Source: Mycolicibacterium sp. CBMA 234 (GTDB lineage: Bacteria > Actinomycetota > Actinomycetes > Mycobacteriales > Mycobacteriaceae). Taken from it: a stretch of DNA of 64,000 nt. The notes under the pieces are model-generated. The model was given only the letters and a program-made list of their open reading frames with translations. It had not been told where the DNA came from and made no database searches. Below, one piece after another: positions 7,936 to 16,772 of the stretch. Position numbers and translations under genes: made by a program. Positions within the stretch are counted from its first letter, which is position 1; every line of letters starts with the position of its first letter. The stretch is from NCBI RefSeq assembly GCF_009729415.1, contig NZ_MPKW01000001.1:1-64000 (forward strand), in the 5' to 3' direction.

Positions 7936-8735
7936 ACCCGGGGCTGCCCCGCTGGATTTACGTCCCGGCGGCTGTCGGCGCGCTCTTCGTCGTGCTCCCG
8001 CTGGTCGCCGTTGCGGCGAAGGTCGACTGGTCTCGGTTTCTGGAGCTGATCAGCAGCGATTCATCGGTCACGGCACTGGTTTTGAGCCTCAAGACCGCCG
8101 CGGCCAGCACCACGCTCTGTGTGATCCTGGGCGTGCCGATGGCGTTGGTGCTGGCCCGCAGCCGATCCCGATTGGTGCGCTGGACCCGGCCTCTGATCCT
8201 GCTGCCGCTGGTATTGCCGCCGGTCGTTGGGGGTATCGCGCTGTTGTACGCCTTCGGTCGCCTGGGATTGATCGGTCGCTACCTCGACGCGGCGGGCGTG
8301 CACATTGCGTTTTCGACGTCGGCGGTCGTACTTGCGCAGACGTTCGTGTCGCTGCCGTTTCTGGTCATCGCGCTGGAAGGCGCCGCGCGCACGGCGGGAT
8401 CGCAGTACGAGACTGTTGCAGCAACCCTGGGTGCCCGCCCGACGACGGTGTGGCGGCGCGTGACGTTGCCGATTCTGGCGCCCGGGCTGATATCCGGGGC
8501 AGTACTGGCGTTTGCGCGGTCACTCGGCGAATTCGGGGCCACGCTGACGTTCGCCGGCTCCAGGCAAGGGGTGACCAGAACGTTGCCGCTGGAGATCTAT
8601 CTGCAGCGCGAGGCCGACGCCGATTCGGCGGTGGCATTGTCGCTGGTGCTCGTCGTGGTCGCGGCAGTGGTCGTGCTCGGCATGGGTGGCGCCCGGGTCG
8701 GCCGGGGGCCGTTCGCGGCGGAGGGTCGTACGTGA
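7932..8735 (+). CDS. modB: Molybdate ABC transporter permease
   Basis: A 267-residue inner-membrane permease with about six transmembrane segments. The ABC-permease EAA-type loop, [18 protein letters not shown], lies near residues 155-172 and contacts the ATPase. The TTG start overlaps the modA stop (TTGA), and the stop overlaps the GTG of modC (GTGA), which implies translational coupling through all three genes. Confidence 0.95.
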   Translation: MNPGLPRWIYVPAAVGALFVVLPLVAVAAKVDWSRFLELISSDSSVTALVLSLKTAAASTTLCVILGVPMALVLARSRSRLVRWTRPLILLPLVLPPVVGGIALLYAFGRLGLIGRYLDAAGVHIAFSTSAVVLAQTFVSLPFLVIALEGAARTAGSQYETVAATLGARPTTVWRRVTLPILAPGLISGAVLAFARSLGEFGATLTFAGSRQGVTRTLPLEIYLQREADADSAVALSLVLVVVAAVVVLGMGGARVGRGPFAAEGRT

Positions 8736-9829
8736 CGGGCGGGGTTTCGGTGCGGGCGGTTGTCGAGGCGCGCGACCTTGACGTGGAGTTCGCCGTCGCG
8801 CCCGGCGAGGTGGTGGCCGTCATCGGCCCCAACGGCGCCGGCAAGTCGAGTCTGCTGCATGTGATCGCCGGTCTGCTACGCCCGGATTCGGGCACGGTGA
8901 CGGTGGGCAACCACCGGCTGACCGACACGGCGTCGGCCATCCACGAGCCGGTACACAGTCGGCGGGTGGGCCTGCTCCTGCAGGACCCGGCACTGTTTCC
9001 GCATTTGACGGCGGCAGCCAACGTGGCGTTCGGACCGCGGGCCCGCCACCACCGGTGGCGAGGCATGCGCGCTCAGGCGCGGCAGCTAGCGGCGCACTGG
9101 CTGGGCGAGGTCGGCGCCGCTGACCTGAGTGACCGCCGTCCGGCACAGCTGTCCGGTGGCCAGGCGCAGCGTGTTGCCCTGGCCCGGGCGTTGGCGGCCG
9201 AACCCGACGTGTTGCTGCTGGACGAGCCACTGGCTGGGCTGGACGTCGCGGCGGCGTCGGCGATGCGCCGACTGCTACGCGGCGTGCTCGCTGCGGGCGG
9301 GCGAAGTTCGATGTTGGTCACGCACGATCTGCTCGACGTCGTCACCCTCGCCGACCGGGTCGTCGTCATCGAGGCCGGTCGGATCGCCGAATCCTGCACC
9401 GTCGCGGACCTTCTGACCGCGCCGAGCACTGCTTTCGGGGCACGGTTCGCCGGTGTGAACCTGATTTCCGGGCCGGCCGGCGCAGGCGGCGCTTCGGTGA
9501 CGGCCGCGGGCCTGGACTGGCACGGGACGTGTGAAGCGGACGTCCGGCCGGGCAGTTCGGCCATCGCGGTGTTCGCCCCCGCCGCGGTATCGGTGTCGCG
9601 GGACGAACCAGCCGGTGACGTCAACGTCGTCGCTGTGGGTGTTGCGGAGCTGGATCACCGAGGCCCGGTGATCCGGGTGCGTGCGGAGGCGACGGACGGC
9701 ACCGACGACGCTGCCTCGGGGCTCGCGGCCGACATCAGCGCCGAAACAGCGGCCGGACTGCGGTTGATTCCGGGGGAGCAGGTGTACTTCTCGGTCGCGG
9801 CGCGCGATGTGGCGATTCGACCGGCGTGA
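8732..9829 (+). CDS. modC: Molybdate ABC transporter ATP-binding protein
   Basis: A 365-residue ATPase of the ModABC importer. Walker A GPNGAGKS is at residues 32-39, the ABC signature LSGGQAQR and Walker [12 protein letters not shown] follow, and the H-loop is in [10 protein letters not shown]. The C-terminal hundred or so residues form a TOBE/Mop-like regulatory domain that in ModC proteins binds molybdate. The GTG start overlaps the modB stop by 4 bases. No binding protein gene is duplicated and no modE regulator is visible nearby. Confidence 0.95.
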   Translation: MTGGVSVRAVVEARDLDVEFAVAPGEVVAVIGPNGAGKSSLLHVIAGLLRPDSGTVTVGNHRLTDTASAIHEPVHSRRVGLLLQDPALFPHLTAAANVAFGPRARHHRWRGMRAQARQLAAHWLGEVGAADLSDRRPAQLSGGQAQRVALARALAAEPDVLLLDEPLAGLDVAAASAMRRLLRGVLAAGGRSSMLVTHDLLDVVTLADRVVVIEAGRIAESCTVADLLTAPSTAFGARFAGVNLISGPAGAGGASVTAAGLDWHGTCEADVRPGSSAIAVFAPAAVSVSRDEPAGDVNVVAVGVAELDHRGPVIRVRAEATDGTDDAASGLAADISAETAAGLRLIPGEQVYFSVAARDVAIRPA

Positions 9830-9996
9830 CGGCGCGCCCGGCGATGATCCGGACCGGTTGGCGCGCACTGGCATCTCAGCAACCGCTTGATAGCGCCGTC
9901 GTCTCAGTGGATGCCAAGCCCGAGCTAACCGCTTACGGAGCACTTTGACAGCACCACACACTTGCGTCACGCCGGCAACACGGTATTTTCGTCCCC

Positions 9997-11028
9997 ATGC
10001 GACACCCGGATGCGCGTACAAGTGCCCGCAAACTTCCGAAATCACTGACTGCGGCTGTGGCGAGCATGGCCGCCGCGGCCATTGTGCTGCCGAGCGCGGT
10101 CGCCTACGCCGATCCGGTGCCGCCGCCTCCGGTGCCTGCCCCTGCCCCTGCGCCGGCCCCTGGGGCTCCCGCGCCGGCTCCCGCACCTGCCCCTGCGCCG
10201 GCGCCCGCTCCGGACCCGAACCTGCCGCCCGCAGATCCGAACGCGCCGCCCCCGCCTCCGGCAGCGGACCCGAACCTGCCGCCCGCGGACCCCAACGCGC
10301 CACCGCCACCGCCTGCCCCGGCACCTGCGCCGGGCGCTCCGGCCCCGGCGCCCGCTCCGGGCGCGGCTCCGGCACCTGAGGCCGGCCGCGTCAACAATGA
10401 CGCCGGCGGGTTCAGCTACGTCGTGCCACCGGGCTGGAAGATCGCCGACGCGACGCAGCTTTCGTACGGCCAGGCCCTGCTCACCCGGGTTCCGGCTCCG
10501 GGCGCAGACCAGGCTCCGAGCGACACCAGCGTCCTGCTTGGACGGCTGGACCTGAAGTTGTTCGCCGGCGCCGAATCCGACAACGGCAAGGCCGCCAACC
10601 GGCTGGCGTCCGACATGGGTGAGTTCTTCATGCCCTTCCCGGGTACCCGCGTCGGCCAGGAGACCACCGCGCTGACCGCTGGCAACATGCCCGGTGCCGC
10701 GTCGTTCTACGAGGTGAAGTTCACCGACGCCGGCAAGCCGAACGGCCAGATCTGGGCCGGGGTCGTCGGCAACCCGCCGCCGGATGCCAGCATTCGCAGT
10801 CAGCGCAACCCGCAGCGCTGGTTCGTGGTGTGGCTCGGCTCCAGTAACCACCCGGTCGACAAGACCGCCGCTGTGGCGCTGGCCCAATCGATCCGGCCGT
10901 GGAACCCGCCGCCACCGCCGGCGGCTGACCCGAACGCTCCGGCCAAGCCCGCGGATCCGGCCCACCCGATGGTCGGTGTGCCGGTGCCGGTGACGAATGC
11001 GCCGCCGGAGATGTCCCCGCATCAGTAG
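9997..11028 (+). CDS. apa: Alanine/proline-rich secreted glycoprotein Apa (fibronectin-attachment protein)
   Basis: A 343-residue secreted protein. After a signal peptide ending near AYA (about residue 38) comes a long Pro/Ala segment made of repeats such as PAPAPAP and [16 protein letters not shown], which in M. tuberculosis Apa (Rv1860, MPT32) carries O-mannose. The folded C-terminal domain begins near residue 135 ([20 protein letters not shown]) and includes [25 protein letters not shown]. The protein ends with another short proline-rich tail. It is an adhesin and antigen in pathogenic species; in an environmental species the role is unclear. It follows modC as in M. tuberculosis, with 167 bases between, so it likely has its own promoter. 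Confidence 0.95.
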   Translation: MRHPDARTSARKLPKSLTAAVASMAAAAIVLPSAVAYADPVPPPPVPAPAPAPAPGAPAPAPAPAPAPAPAPDPNLPPADPNAPPPPPAADPNLPPADPNAPPPPPAPAPAPGAPAPAPAPGAAPAPEAGRVNNDAGGFSYVVPPGWKIADATQLSYGQALLTRVPAPGADQAPSDTSVLLGRLDLKLFAGAESDNGKAANRLASDMGEFFMPFPGTRVGQETTALTAGNMPGAASFYEVKFTDAGKPNGQIWAGVVGNPPPDASIRSQRNPQRWFVVWLGSSNHPVDKTAAVALAQSIRPWNPPPPPAADPNAPAKPADPAHPMVGVPVPVTNAPPEMSPHQ

Positions 11029-11040
11029 CGCTCGACAACG

Positions 11041-11081
11041 AATAAGGACCGTGCCCGCATTCCTGCGGCACGGTCCTTATT
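11041..11081 (+). terminator. Stem-loop terminator after apa
   Basis: AATAAGGACCGTGCC and the matching GGCACGGTCCTTATT form a long stem, with one bulged C near the loop. The right arm ends in CTTATT. It lies 12 bases after the apa stop. Confidence 0.8.
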
Positions 11082-11171
11082 CGTGTGATGGATGATTCGA
11101 TCGTCCGGTGCGGTATTTGCGGCTGAGCGCACAAGTGAGGTGATCTCTATCTTTTTTGTGCGCCAATCGCT

Positions 11172-11197
11172 GTTTCGTTGTTACTTTCTTCGCGTAT
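11172..11197 (+). promoter_or_regulatory. Candidate SigF-type promoter
   Basis: GTTT (11172-11175), 16 bases, then GCGTAT (11192-11197). This matches the mycobacterial SigF consensus GTTT-N15-17-GGGTAT with one mismatch. It lies about 60 bases upstream of a small stress-type membrane protein, a class of gene often under SigF. Confidence 0.5.
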
Positions 11198-11259
11198 ACC
11201 GAGATAAGGACCGCATCGATATCGTTGTGGTGAGCCGATAGCAAGCAAGGAGTTCTCGC

Positions 11260-11568
11260 ATGGACGTTGTTGCTGTTCATCAGATGCTGGCCATGGCTAC
11301 GCCATCGGCGGTCGGCTGGGTGGCCTACATCATCATCGGCGGCATCGCCGGCTGGCTGGCCGGCAAGATCATCAAGGGTGAAGGTCAGGGCCTGATTCTC
11401 GACATCGTCGTCGGTGTTATCGGCGGATTTATCGGCGGCTTTGTGCTGGAGAAGTTGGGATTCGATGTCGAGCACGGCCGAAAGTGGTTCACGTTCTTCA
11501 CGGCGCTTTTAGGCGCGGTCATTCTGCTCTTCATTGTTCGACTGGTGCGTAAAGCTATTTCGAAATAG
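11260..11568 (+). CDS. GlsB/YeaQ/YmgE family stress-response membrane protein
   Basis: A 102-residue integral membrane protein with three hydrophobic segments (about 16-38, 46-65 and 75-95). Glycine-rich motifs IGGIAGWLAGKI and GVIGGFIGGFV are the hallmark of the transglycosylase-associated/YeaQ family. The molecular function of this family is not established; members are commonly induced in general stress. AAGGAG lies 9 bases before the ATG. It corresponds to Rv1861 by position after apa. A SigF-like promoter lies upstream. Confidence 0.88.
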   Translation: MDVVAVHQMLAMATPSAVGWVAYIIIGGIAGWLAGKIIKGEGQGLILDIVVGVIGGFIGGFVLEKLGFDVEHGRKWFTFFTALLGAVILLFIVRLVRKAISK

Positions 11569-11616
11569 TCGGCCGGTCTGGATAATTCCCCGACCGTTGT
11601 TCCGCCGCGACGAGCC

Positions 11617-12438
11617 CTAAGTCAGATGCCAGACCGCCGCGGCGGCCAGCGCACCCATGCCGTTCAGTGACCAGTGCAGCGCGATCGGGGCCAGCAGGCT
11701 GCCGGACCGGCGCCGGAGCCACGTGAAGACGAATCCCGCGGCTCCGGTGGCGATCACCGCCATCACGACCCCGGCGACCATCCCGGCCATGCCGCCGCCG
11801 AGGACCTTGGTGAATCCGACGTTACTGCTGGTCAGGCCCAGCGAGGTGGCGATGTGCCAGAGGCCGAACAGCAGTGAGCCGGCCGCGGCCACCCCGCGGA
11901 CTCCCCAGGCCCGGTCGAGGGTGCCGTGGAGCACTCCGCGGAACGCGAGTTCCTCGGGGATGACGGTCTGCAGCGGGATCACGATCATCGAGGCCAGCAC
12001 GGCGCCGGAGATGGTCGCGTAGTGGTTGTTCAGGAACATCGGCCGGGTCCACGGCAGCAGCACGCCGACCGCGATCACCGACCCCACGAGCAGAATGGCA
12101 CCGAGCGCGTAGCGCATGCCGGTGCGCCAGTGCGCCCGCCCGAGCCCGAGTTCGGTCCAGCCGAGACCGCGCTTGCGGACCAGTAGTACCAAGCCCAGCG
12201 CCGCAGCCGGCACGACGACGATATTCGCCCACGGGGTGGTGAAGTGGGCCAGCAGATTGGTGGCGACCAGGACGGCCACCACGACCGCAATATCGAGGTA
12301 GACGCGCGGATGCCGCCGCACGGCTGGTGAGCCGGTCGGTAGACAGGTGGAAGCGGCGGCGGCCGTGGCGTCGATCATCTGCAAAAAGTGTACCGACGGT
12401 CGACAAAGGGCCAGGTCACCTTCCATCGCATCGGCCAA
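11617..12438 (-). CDS. CPBP family intramembrane glutamic protease (CAAX/Abi-like)
   Basis: A 273-residue polytopic membrane protein with about seven to eight hydrophobic segments. The three CPBP/Abi motifs are present: EELAFRG (the EExxxR motif), FGLWHI and HWSLNG. In eukaryotic relatives these residues act in CAAX processing; in bacteria they serve in bacteriocin immunity or signalling proteolysis, and the substrate is usually unknown. The ATG at 12438 is used; an internal ATG at 12378 (MIDATAAA) is possible, and neither has a clear ribosome site. It stands alone, convergent with the YeaQ-like gene and divergent from the aldehyde dehydrogenase gene. Confidence 0.85.
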   Translation of the reverse strand: MADAMEGDLALCRPSVHFLQMIDATAAAASTCLPTGSPAVRRHPRVYLDIAVVVAVLVATNLLAHFTTPWANIVVVPAAALGLVLLVRKRGLGWTELGLGRAHWRTGMRYALGAILLVGSVIAVGVLLPWTRPMFLNNHYATISGAVLASMIVIPLQTVIPEELAFRGVLHGTLDRAWGVRGVAAAGSLLFGLWHIATSLGLTSSNVGFTKVLGGGMAGMVAGVVMAVIATGAAGFVFTWLRRRSGSLLAPIALHWSLNGMGALAAAAVWHLT

Positions 12439-12499
12439 CTAACGTGATGGTCGATAGCTGCTCGCAGGGTCCACCGACCACCTCCGAAGGAGTGCCCGC

Positions 12500-13945
12500 A
12501 TGACAGTGATCGATGACGGCGCCAGGCTCTTCATCGGCGGAGAATTCCGGCCGTCAGGGGCCTCGACGCCGGTGCTCGAGGCTGCGACGGGCGCGCTGCT
12601 GGGTGTCGGTGCCGCGGCAGGCCCGGACGAGGTCGACGCAGCTGTTGCTGCCGCCGCGGCCGCACTGCCGCAATGGAGCGCGACGCCCCCGGCCGACCGT
12701 GCCGCAGCGCTGAACCGACTGGCCGATGAGTTGCTGGCCCGGTCGGCGTCCACGAATGAACTGTGCACTCGCGAGAACGGCATGCCGATCCGGTTGTCGC
12801 GCGGCGCCAACGGCAGGTTCCCGGCGGTGCTGCTGCAGTACTACGCCGGACTGATCACCAGCACCGCGGCCGAGGAGATTCGTCCGGCCGCGATCGGGCA
12901 CACCATCGTGCGTCGCGAACCCATCGGTGTCGTCGGGGCGATCGTGCCGTGGAACTACCCGCAGGCACTGGCCGCGTTCAAGCTGGCGCCCGCACTCGCG
13001 GCCGGCTGCACGGTTGTGCTCAAGGCATCGCCCGAGACGGCCTTGGACGCATTGATTTTCGCTGAGGCCGCCCAGGCGGCGGGAGTCCCGTCGGGCGTGC
13101 TCAATGTCATTGCGGGCGGGCCCGATACCGGCGCGCGCCTGGTATCGCATCCCGGTGTCGACAAGATCTCGTTCACCGGGTCGACGGCGGTCGGCCGGCA
13201 GATCGCGGAGGCCTGCGGACGGCTACTGCGGCCCGTCACCCTCGAATTGGGCGGCAAGTCGGCTGCGGTGATCCTGGAGGACGCCGATCTGGACGCGACG
13301 ATCAGCGGGTTGAAGTCGGCGGCATTCGTCAACAACGGCCAGACGTGTCACCTGAATTCGCGAATTCTGGTTCCGCGGTCCCGGTATGACGAGATGGTCG
13401 ACGCGCTGGCGGCGCTGGCTTCGGGGCTGAATGTCGGTGACCCGCTGGACAAGTCGACGGACGTCGGGCCGTTGGTGAGCGCCCGGCAACGCGACCGGGT
13501 GCTCGGCTACATCGAGGCCGGCAAGGCTGATGGCGCCAAACTCGTTGCCGGCGGCGGTATTCCGTCGGATCAACCGGACGGCTGGTTCGTCTCACCGACG
13601 GTGTTCGTGGACGTCGACAATTCGGCGCGGATCGCGCAGGAAGAGATCTTCGGCCCGGTGCTGGCGGTGATCCCGTACGAGACCGAGCAGCAGGCCGTCG
13701 CTCTGGCCAACGACAGTGAATACGGTTTGGGTGGCACGGTCTGGTCAGCCGACGCAGAGCGGGCGACCGACATCGCGCGGGCCATCCGGAGTGGAACCGT
13801 GGGCGTCAACGACTATCAACTGGATCTGGCGGCCCCGTTCGGTGGGGTGAAGGCCAGCGGATTGGGCCGGGAACTCGGGCCCGAGGGCCTCGCGGCCTAT
13901 CAGAGCATCAAATCGATCTACCGGGTCGGACCCCCAGCCGGTTAG
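12500..13945 (+). CDS. NAD(P)-dependent aldehyde dehydrogenase
   Basis: A 481-residue aldehyde dehydrogenase superfamily enzyme that oxidises an aldehyde to its carboxylic acid. Visible motifs are the oxyanion Asn in VPWNYPQ, the cofactor-binding FTGSTAVGRQI, the general-base Glu in LELGGKS and the catalytic Cys in NNGQTCHLNSR, then EEIFGPV. Substrate specificity cannot be read from the sequence. GAAGGAG precedes the ATG by about 8 bases. Its stop overlaps the convergent ferredoxin-reductase-like gene by 4 bases. Confidence 0.95.
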   Translation: MTVIDDGARLFIGGEFRPSGASTPVLEAATGALLGVGAAAGPDEVDAAVAAAAAALPQWSATPPADRAAALNRLADELLARSASTNELCTRENGMPIRLSRGANGRFPAVLLQYYAGLITSTAAEEIRPAAIGHTIVRREPIGVVGAIVPWNYPQALAAFKLAPALAAGCTVVLKASPETALDALIFAEAAQAAGVPSGVLNVIAGGPDTGARLVSHPGVDKISFTGSTAVGRQIAEACGRLLRPVTLELGGKSAAVILEDADLDATISGLKSAAFVNNGQTCHLNSRILVPRSRYDEMVDALAALASGLNVGDPLDKSTDVGPLVSARQRDRVLGYIEAGKADGAKLVAGGGIPSDQPDGWFVSPTVFVDVDNSARIAQEEIFGPVLAVIPYETEQQAVALANDSEYGLGGTVWSADAERATDIARAIRSGTVGVNDYQLDLAAPFGGVKASGLGRELGPEGLAAYQSIKSIYRVGPPAG

Positions 13946-15174
13946 GCCGCCAGGTCTGACAACGCGATCGACGGGTCGGCCAGCGCTGCCGCATCGACAG
14001 GCTGGCGGGACCGGATGAGCTTCTTGATGTCGTCGAGCCCTTTCCAGATGTTGACGTTCATGCCGGCCAGCACGCGTTGTCCGCCGTCCAGCCAGAACAT
14101 GGTGAATTCGCGCTTCCCGAGATCGCCCCGGGCCACTGCGAGTTGGTAGTGCGGCGCGTACCCGACGTACTCCATGCCGAGGTCGAATTGGTCGGTGAAG
14201 AAGTACGGCAATTCGTCGTAATGCCCTGGCGTGCCCAGCATTCCGGCTACCGCCACCGCGGGTTGCTTGAGGGCGTTGGCCCAGTGCTCGGTGCGGATCG
14301 GGACGCCGAACAATGGATGCTCGGCTGCGGCGATGTCGCCGACGGCGTAGATGTCGGTGTCGCTGCTGAGCAGAGACTCGTCGACCGCGATGCCGCCGTC
14401 GGCGATCACCAACCCGGACCGCTCGGCGAACTCGACGTTCGGCATGGCACCCACCGCGACGAGTACCGCGTCGGCTGCGACGGTGGATCCGTCTCCCAGC
14501 CGCAGCCCGGTTGCCGTGTGGTTGGCCGTGGTGATCTCCTCGACGGTGGCGCCCAACCGGATGTCCACCCCGTTGTCCCGGTGGAGGTCGAGGAACACCT
14601 CGCCGGCTTCCCGGCCGAGGGAGGACAACAGCGGCAGCGCAGCGGATTCCACGACAGTGACTTCGGTGCCCAATCCGCGAGCGCTGGCTGCGACTTCGAG
14701 CCCGATCCAACCGGCGCCGACGATCGCCAGCCGGCGGCCATCGCCGAGTTGCGCCAGCAGTTCGGTGGCGTCGTCGATGGTGCGCAGGAAGTACACGCCG
14801 TCAGCGTCCGAGCCCGGGATCGGGGGCTTGCGGGAACGGGATCCCGTGGCCAGCAACAACTTGTCGTAGTGCTCGTGATCGCCGTCGTTAAAGGCGACCA
14901 TGTGCGCGGTGCGATCGAGGGTGGTCACTTCGGTGCCCTGTCGGAGATCGATGTCGTGCTCGGTGTACCAGTTCTCTGGGTACACCGTGAAGTCTTCGAT
15001 GGTCTTCTTGCCGGCCAGGAACTCCTTGGACAGCGGGGGCCGTTCGTAGGGCAATTGCTGCTCTGCGCTAAACAGCACCACCTGCCCCGCAAAACCATTG
15101 TTGCGCAGCGCTTCCGCAGCTTTTGCTCCCGCCAGTCCGCCGCCGATGATGACAAATGTGGGTGAGCTGGCCAT
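13942..15174 (-). CDS. FAD-dependent ferredoxin/rubredoxin reductase-like oxidoreductase
   Basis: A 410-residue flavoprotein of the putidaredoxin-reductase type. The FAD motif GGGLAGAKAAE is near residues 11-21, the NAD(P)H motif GAGWIGLEVA lies mid-protein, and the FAD-phosphate motif IYAVGDIA follows. Such enzymes pass electrons from NADH to a ferredoxin serving P450s or oxygenases; two P450 genes lie elsewhere in the window, but no ferredoxin gene is adjacent, so partnership is only a guess. It resembles Rv1869c by order, being followed by HhH and TfoX-like genes as in Rv1870c-Rv1871c. Confidence 0.93.
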   Translation of the reverse strand: MASSPTFVIIGGGLAGAKAAEALRNNGFAGQVVLFSAEQQLPYERPPLSKEFLAGKKTIEDFTVYPENWYTEHDIDLRQGTEVTTLDRTAHMVAFNDGDHEHYDKLLLATGSRSRKPPIPGSDADGVYFLRTIDDATELLAQLGDGRRLAIVGAGWIGLEVAASARGLGTEVTVVESAALPLLSSLGREAGEVFLDLHRDNGVDIRLGATVEEITTANHTATGLRLGDGSTVAADAVLVAVGAMPNVEFAERSGLVIADGGIAVDESLLSSDTDIYAVGDIAAAEHPLFGVPIRTEHWANALKQPAVAVAGMLGTPGHYDELPYFFTDQFDLGMEYVGYAPHYQLAVARGDLGKREFTMFWLDGGQRVLAGMNVNIWKGLDDIKKLIRSRQPVDAAALADPSIALSDLAA

Positions 15175-15222
15175 GTCGACTGTTCCTTTCAGTAATCGAG
15201 CAGTGAATCTCTTTGTGCGGAC

Positions 15223-15858
15223 CTAGGTTTCGATGTGGCGGCGCAGGCTGTCGTCAAGCGATGCGCGTACCAGTGCGGCTGCCAGCCGGGCGTTGCAGTT
15301 AGGGGCCAGCTCGCCGAGCGCTTGGGCGTCCGCCGGCAGGCCGAGCAGCTTGGCGGTGGCTACCGCGCGTTCGTCGAAATACGGTTGGGCCCAGGTCCAG
15401 ACGTCCTGGACTTCTCTGAGGAAGATGTCGGCGCCCGTCCGGCCGATGCCGTCGAATCGCTGGAGCGCCGTGCCCGCTGCGTTCACGTCGTGATGCGCTC
15501 TGATGCGCAGGTGGCGAAGGTCGCCACCGTATTCGTCGTTGACGCGGGCCGCGATGCGGGTCATGCGCGTCGCCGAACTCTCGTCGTACCGGGCGTACCC
15601 GGCGCGGCCGAACGCAGCGATCATTTCGGTGCGGTCGGCAGTCAGCACTGACGACGGCGTGCGAATCCCGGTGCGAAACAACTCGCGGGCCGCGGCGACC
15701 GCGGTGGTCGCAGCGATTGGCTTGCTCGCAAGCATGCACAGGGACAGCAGCTTGAACAGTGCCGTGGGTTTGTCGCGGAGCTTGATGCCCGCATCTTCGG
15801 CATAGGTGGTGCCGGCCGCGTCGAGCAGCCGCGCGACGACCTGCCGATCTCGTGCCAT
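15223..15858 (-). CDS. Endonuclease III-like HhH-GPD family protein
   Basis: A 211-residue soluble alpha-helical protein related to DNA glycosylase folds. The helix-hairpin-helix-like element FDGIGRTGADIFLRE is near residues 140-154. No clear catalytic Lys in the Nth position and no C-terminal iron-sulfur cysteine cluster are seen, so glycosylase activity is uncertain. It is conserved by position with Rv1870c. The next gene downstream is the reductase-like gene, 48 bases away on the same strand. Confidence 0.75.
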   Translation of the reverse strand: MARDRQVVARLLDAAGTTYAEDAGIKLRDKPTALFKLLSLCMLASKPIAATTAVAAARELFRTGIRTPSSVLTADRTEMIAAFGRAGYARYDESSATRMTRIAARVNDEYGGDLRHLRIRAHHDVNAAGTALQRFDGIGRTGADIFLREVQDVWTWAQPYFDERAVATAKLLGLPADAQALGELAPNCNARLAAALVRASLDDSLRRHIET

Positions 15859-15898
15859 TACTCCGGTATACCCATGGGCATCGGGTCACAAACGCGGT

Positions 15899-16252
15899 TT
15901 ATTTGGCCGGCAGCGTCCCGGCGTAACCGACACCGCGGTCCACCCAGCTCTGCAGCTGCCGCTTGGTCTTGAGTCCGTCGGGCGTTACCCGAAGCCAGCC
16001 GCGCATTTCCCGGCCGCCCATCGTCATCAGCTCAACGTGGTTGCGTCCCAGCAACTTCTCAGTTTCATCGGGCGGGACCCGCACCAGCAGGCCACCGTTG
16101 CCGCTGGCCGCCACCGACATGTTGCCGTTCAACAGGAAGGCCAACCCGCCGAACATACGCTTTTCGTGGATGCCACCGACCGGCCCGAGCAGTTCGCGGA
16201 TCCGGTTGGCCAGGTCTTCGTCATAGGCCATCTGGTCAGTCTGGCACCACAC
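15899..16252 (-). CDS. TfoX N-terminal domain protein
   Basis: A 117-residue protein composed of one TfoX/Sxy N-terminal domain. Family signatures are IRELLGPVGGIHEKRMFGGL at residues 13-32 and FLLNGNMSVAA. In Haemophilus TfoX activates competence genes, but stand-alone N-terminal domain proteins in actinobacteria have no known role. It lies between the HhH-GPD-like gene and the DDN-like gene, all on the minus strand. Confidence 0.85.
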   Translation of the reverse strand: MWCQTDQMAYDEDLANRIRELLGPVGGIHEKRMFGGLAFLLNGNMSVAASGNGGLLVRVPPDETEKLLGRNHVELMTMGGREMRGWLRVTPDGLKTKRQLQSWVDRGVGYAGTLPAK

Positions 16253-16297
16253 CGTCGACGTTGTGGGCTTTATATGTGTCTACCCGCGGGTGAACGC

Positions 16298-16687
16298 TCA
16301 GTCGAGGTCGACGCGCACCGACAGCAGGTCGGTGCCCATCACCCGCACCACCGCGCTGTTCATCTGGGGGAGTTGGCGCAGCCGAGCCACCGGGTCGTCG
16401 TCGGGGAGCAGATGCGCGGTTCCGGTGCGCCATTCCCCGTTGATGCGTACGCGCACTGCGGGATTCGCTTTGATGTTGCGGACGAAGTCGGCATGATCGC
16501 CGTGCTCGGACACCAGCCAGAAGGCGCCGTCGATCACCCGCCCGCCGATCGCGGTGTGCCGGGGCTCGCCGGACTTGCGGCCGATGGTTTCCAGCATGGT
16601 CACCGGCAGCTGCCGGCCCACCGGATTGACGAGCCGACGCTGGACGGTATGGACCACGCGCCGTTTGACTTCATTGAAGTTGGGCAT
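16298..16687 (-). CDS. Deazaflavin (F420)-dependent nitroreductase-like protein (DDN family)
   Basis: A 129-residue split beta-barrel protein of the DDN family. The pattern TIGRKSGEPRHTAIGG followed by FWLVSEHGDHADFVRNIKAN is characteristic of F420-binding members. Physiological substrates of most of these are unknown, with quinones suggested for some. The ATG at 16687 (MPNFNEVKRR) is chosen because GATGGGGA lies just upstream; an in-frame ATG at 16726 would extend into a large inverted repeat. Confidence 0.87.
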   Translation of the reverse strand: MPNFNEVKRRVVHTVQRRLVNPVGRQLPVTMLETIGRKSGEPRHTAIGGRVIDGAFWLVSEHGDHADFVRNIKANPAVRVRINGEWRTGTAHLLPDDDPVARLRQLPQMNSAVVRVMGTDLLSVRVDLD

Positions 16688-16699
16688 ATCCCCATCTAA

Positions 16700-16761
16700 C
16701 GCGAGCAGACGCAAATGTCCCACCACCCGCAGGTGAACAGGAGCATTTGCGTCTGCTCGCG
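16700..16761. repeat. Long inverted repeat between lon and the DDN-like gene
   Basis: A perfect 18-bp inverted repeat, CGCGAGCAGACGCAAATG (16700-16717) and its complement (16744-16761), with a 26-base loop. It begins just after the lon stop codon, so it can serve as the lon terminator. The arm resembles a GCGAGCAGACGCAAA motif that I believe recurs in mycobacterial intergenic regions; a shorter related string (CGCGAGCAGGCGG) occurs near 37645. Confidence 0.7.
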
Positions 16762-16772
16762 CTATTTCGTTA

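Noticed and set aside
9945-9989. TTGACA upstream of apa as a -35 element
   Set aside because: The only TATTTT-like -10 is about 33 bases downstream, too far for a normal promoter.
10130-10380. CCG/GCC-rich tandem repeats as a DNA repeat or CRISPR-like array
   Set aside because: They are in-frame Pro/Ala codon repeats inside apa, irregular in length and without spacers.
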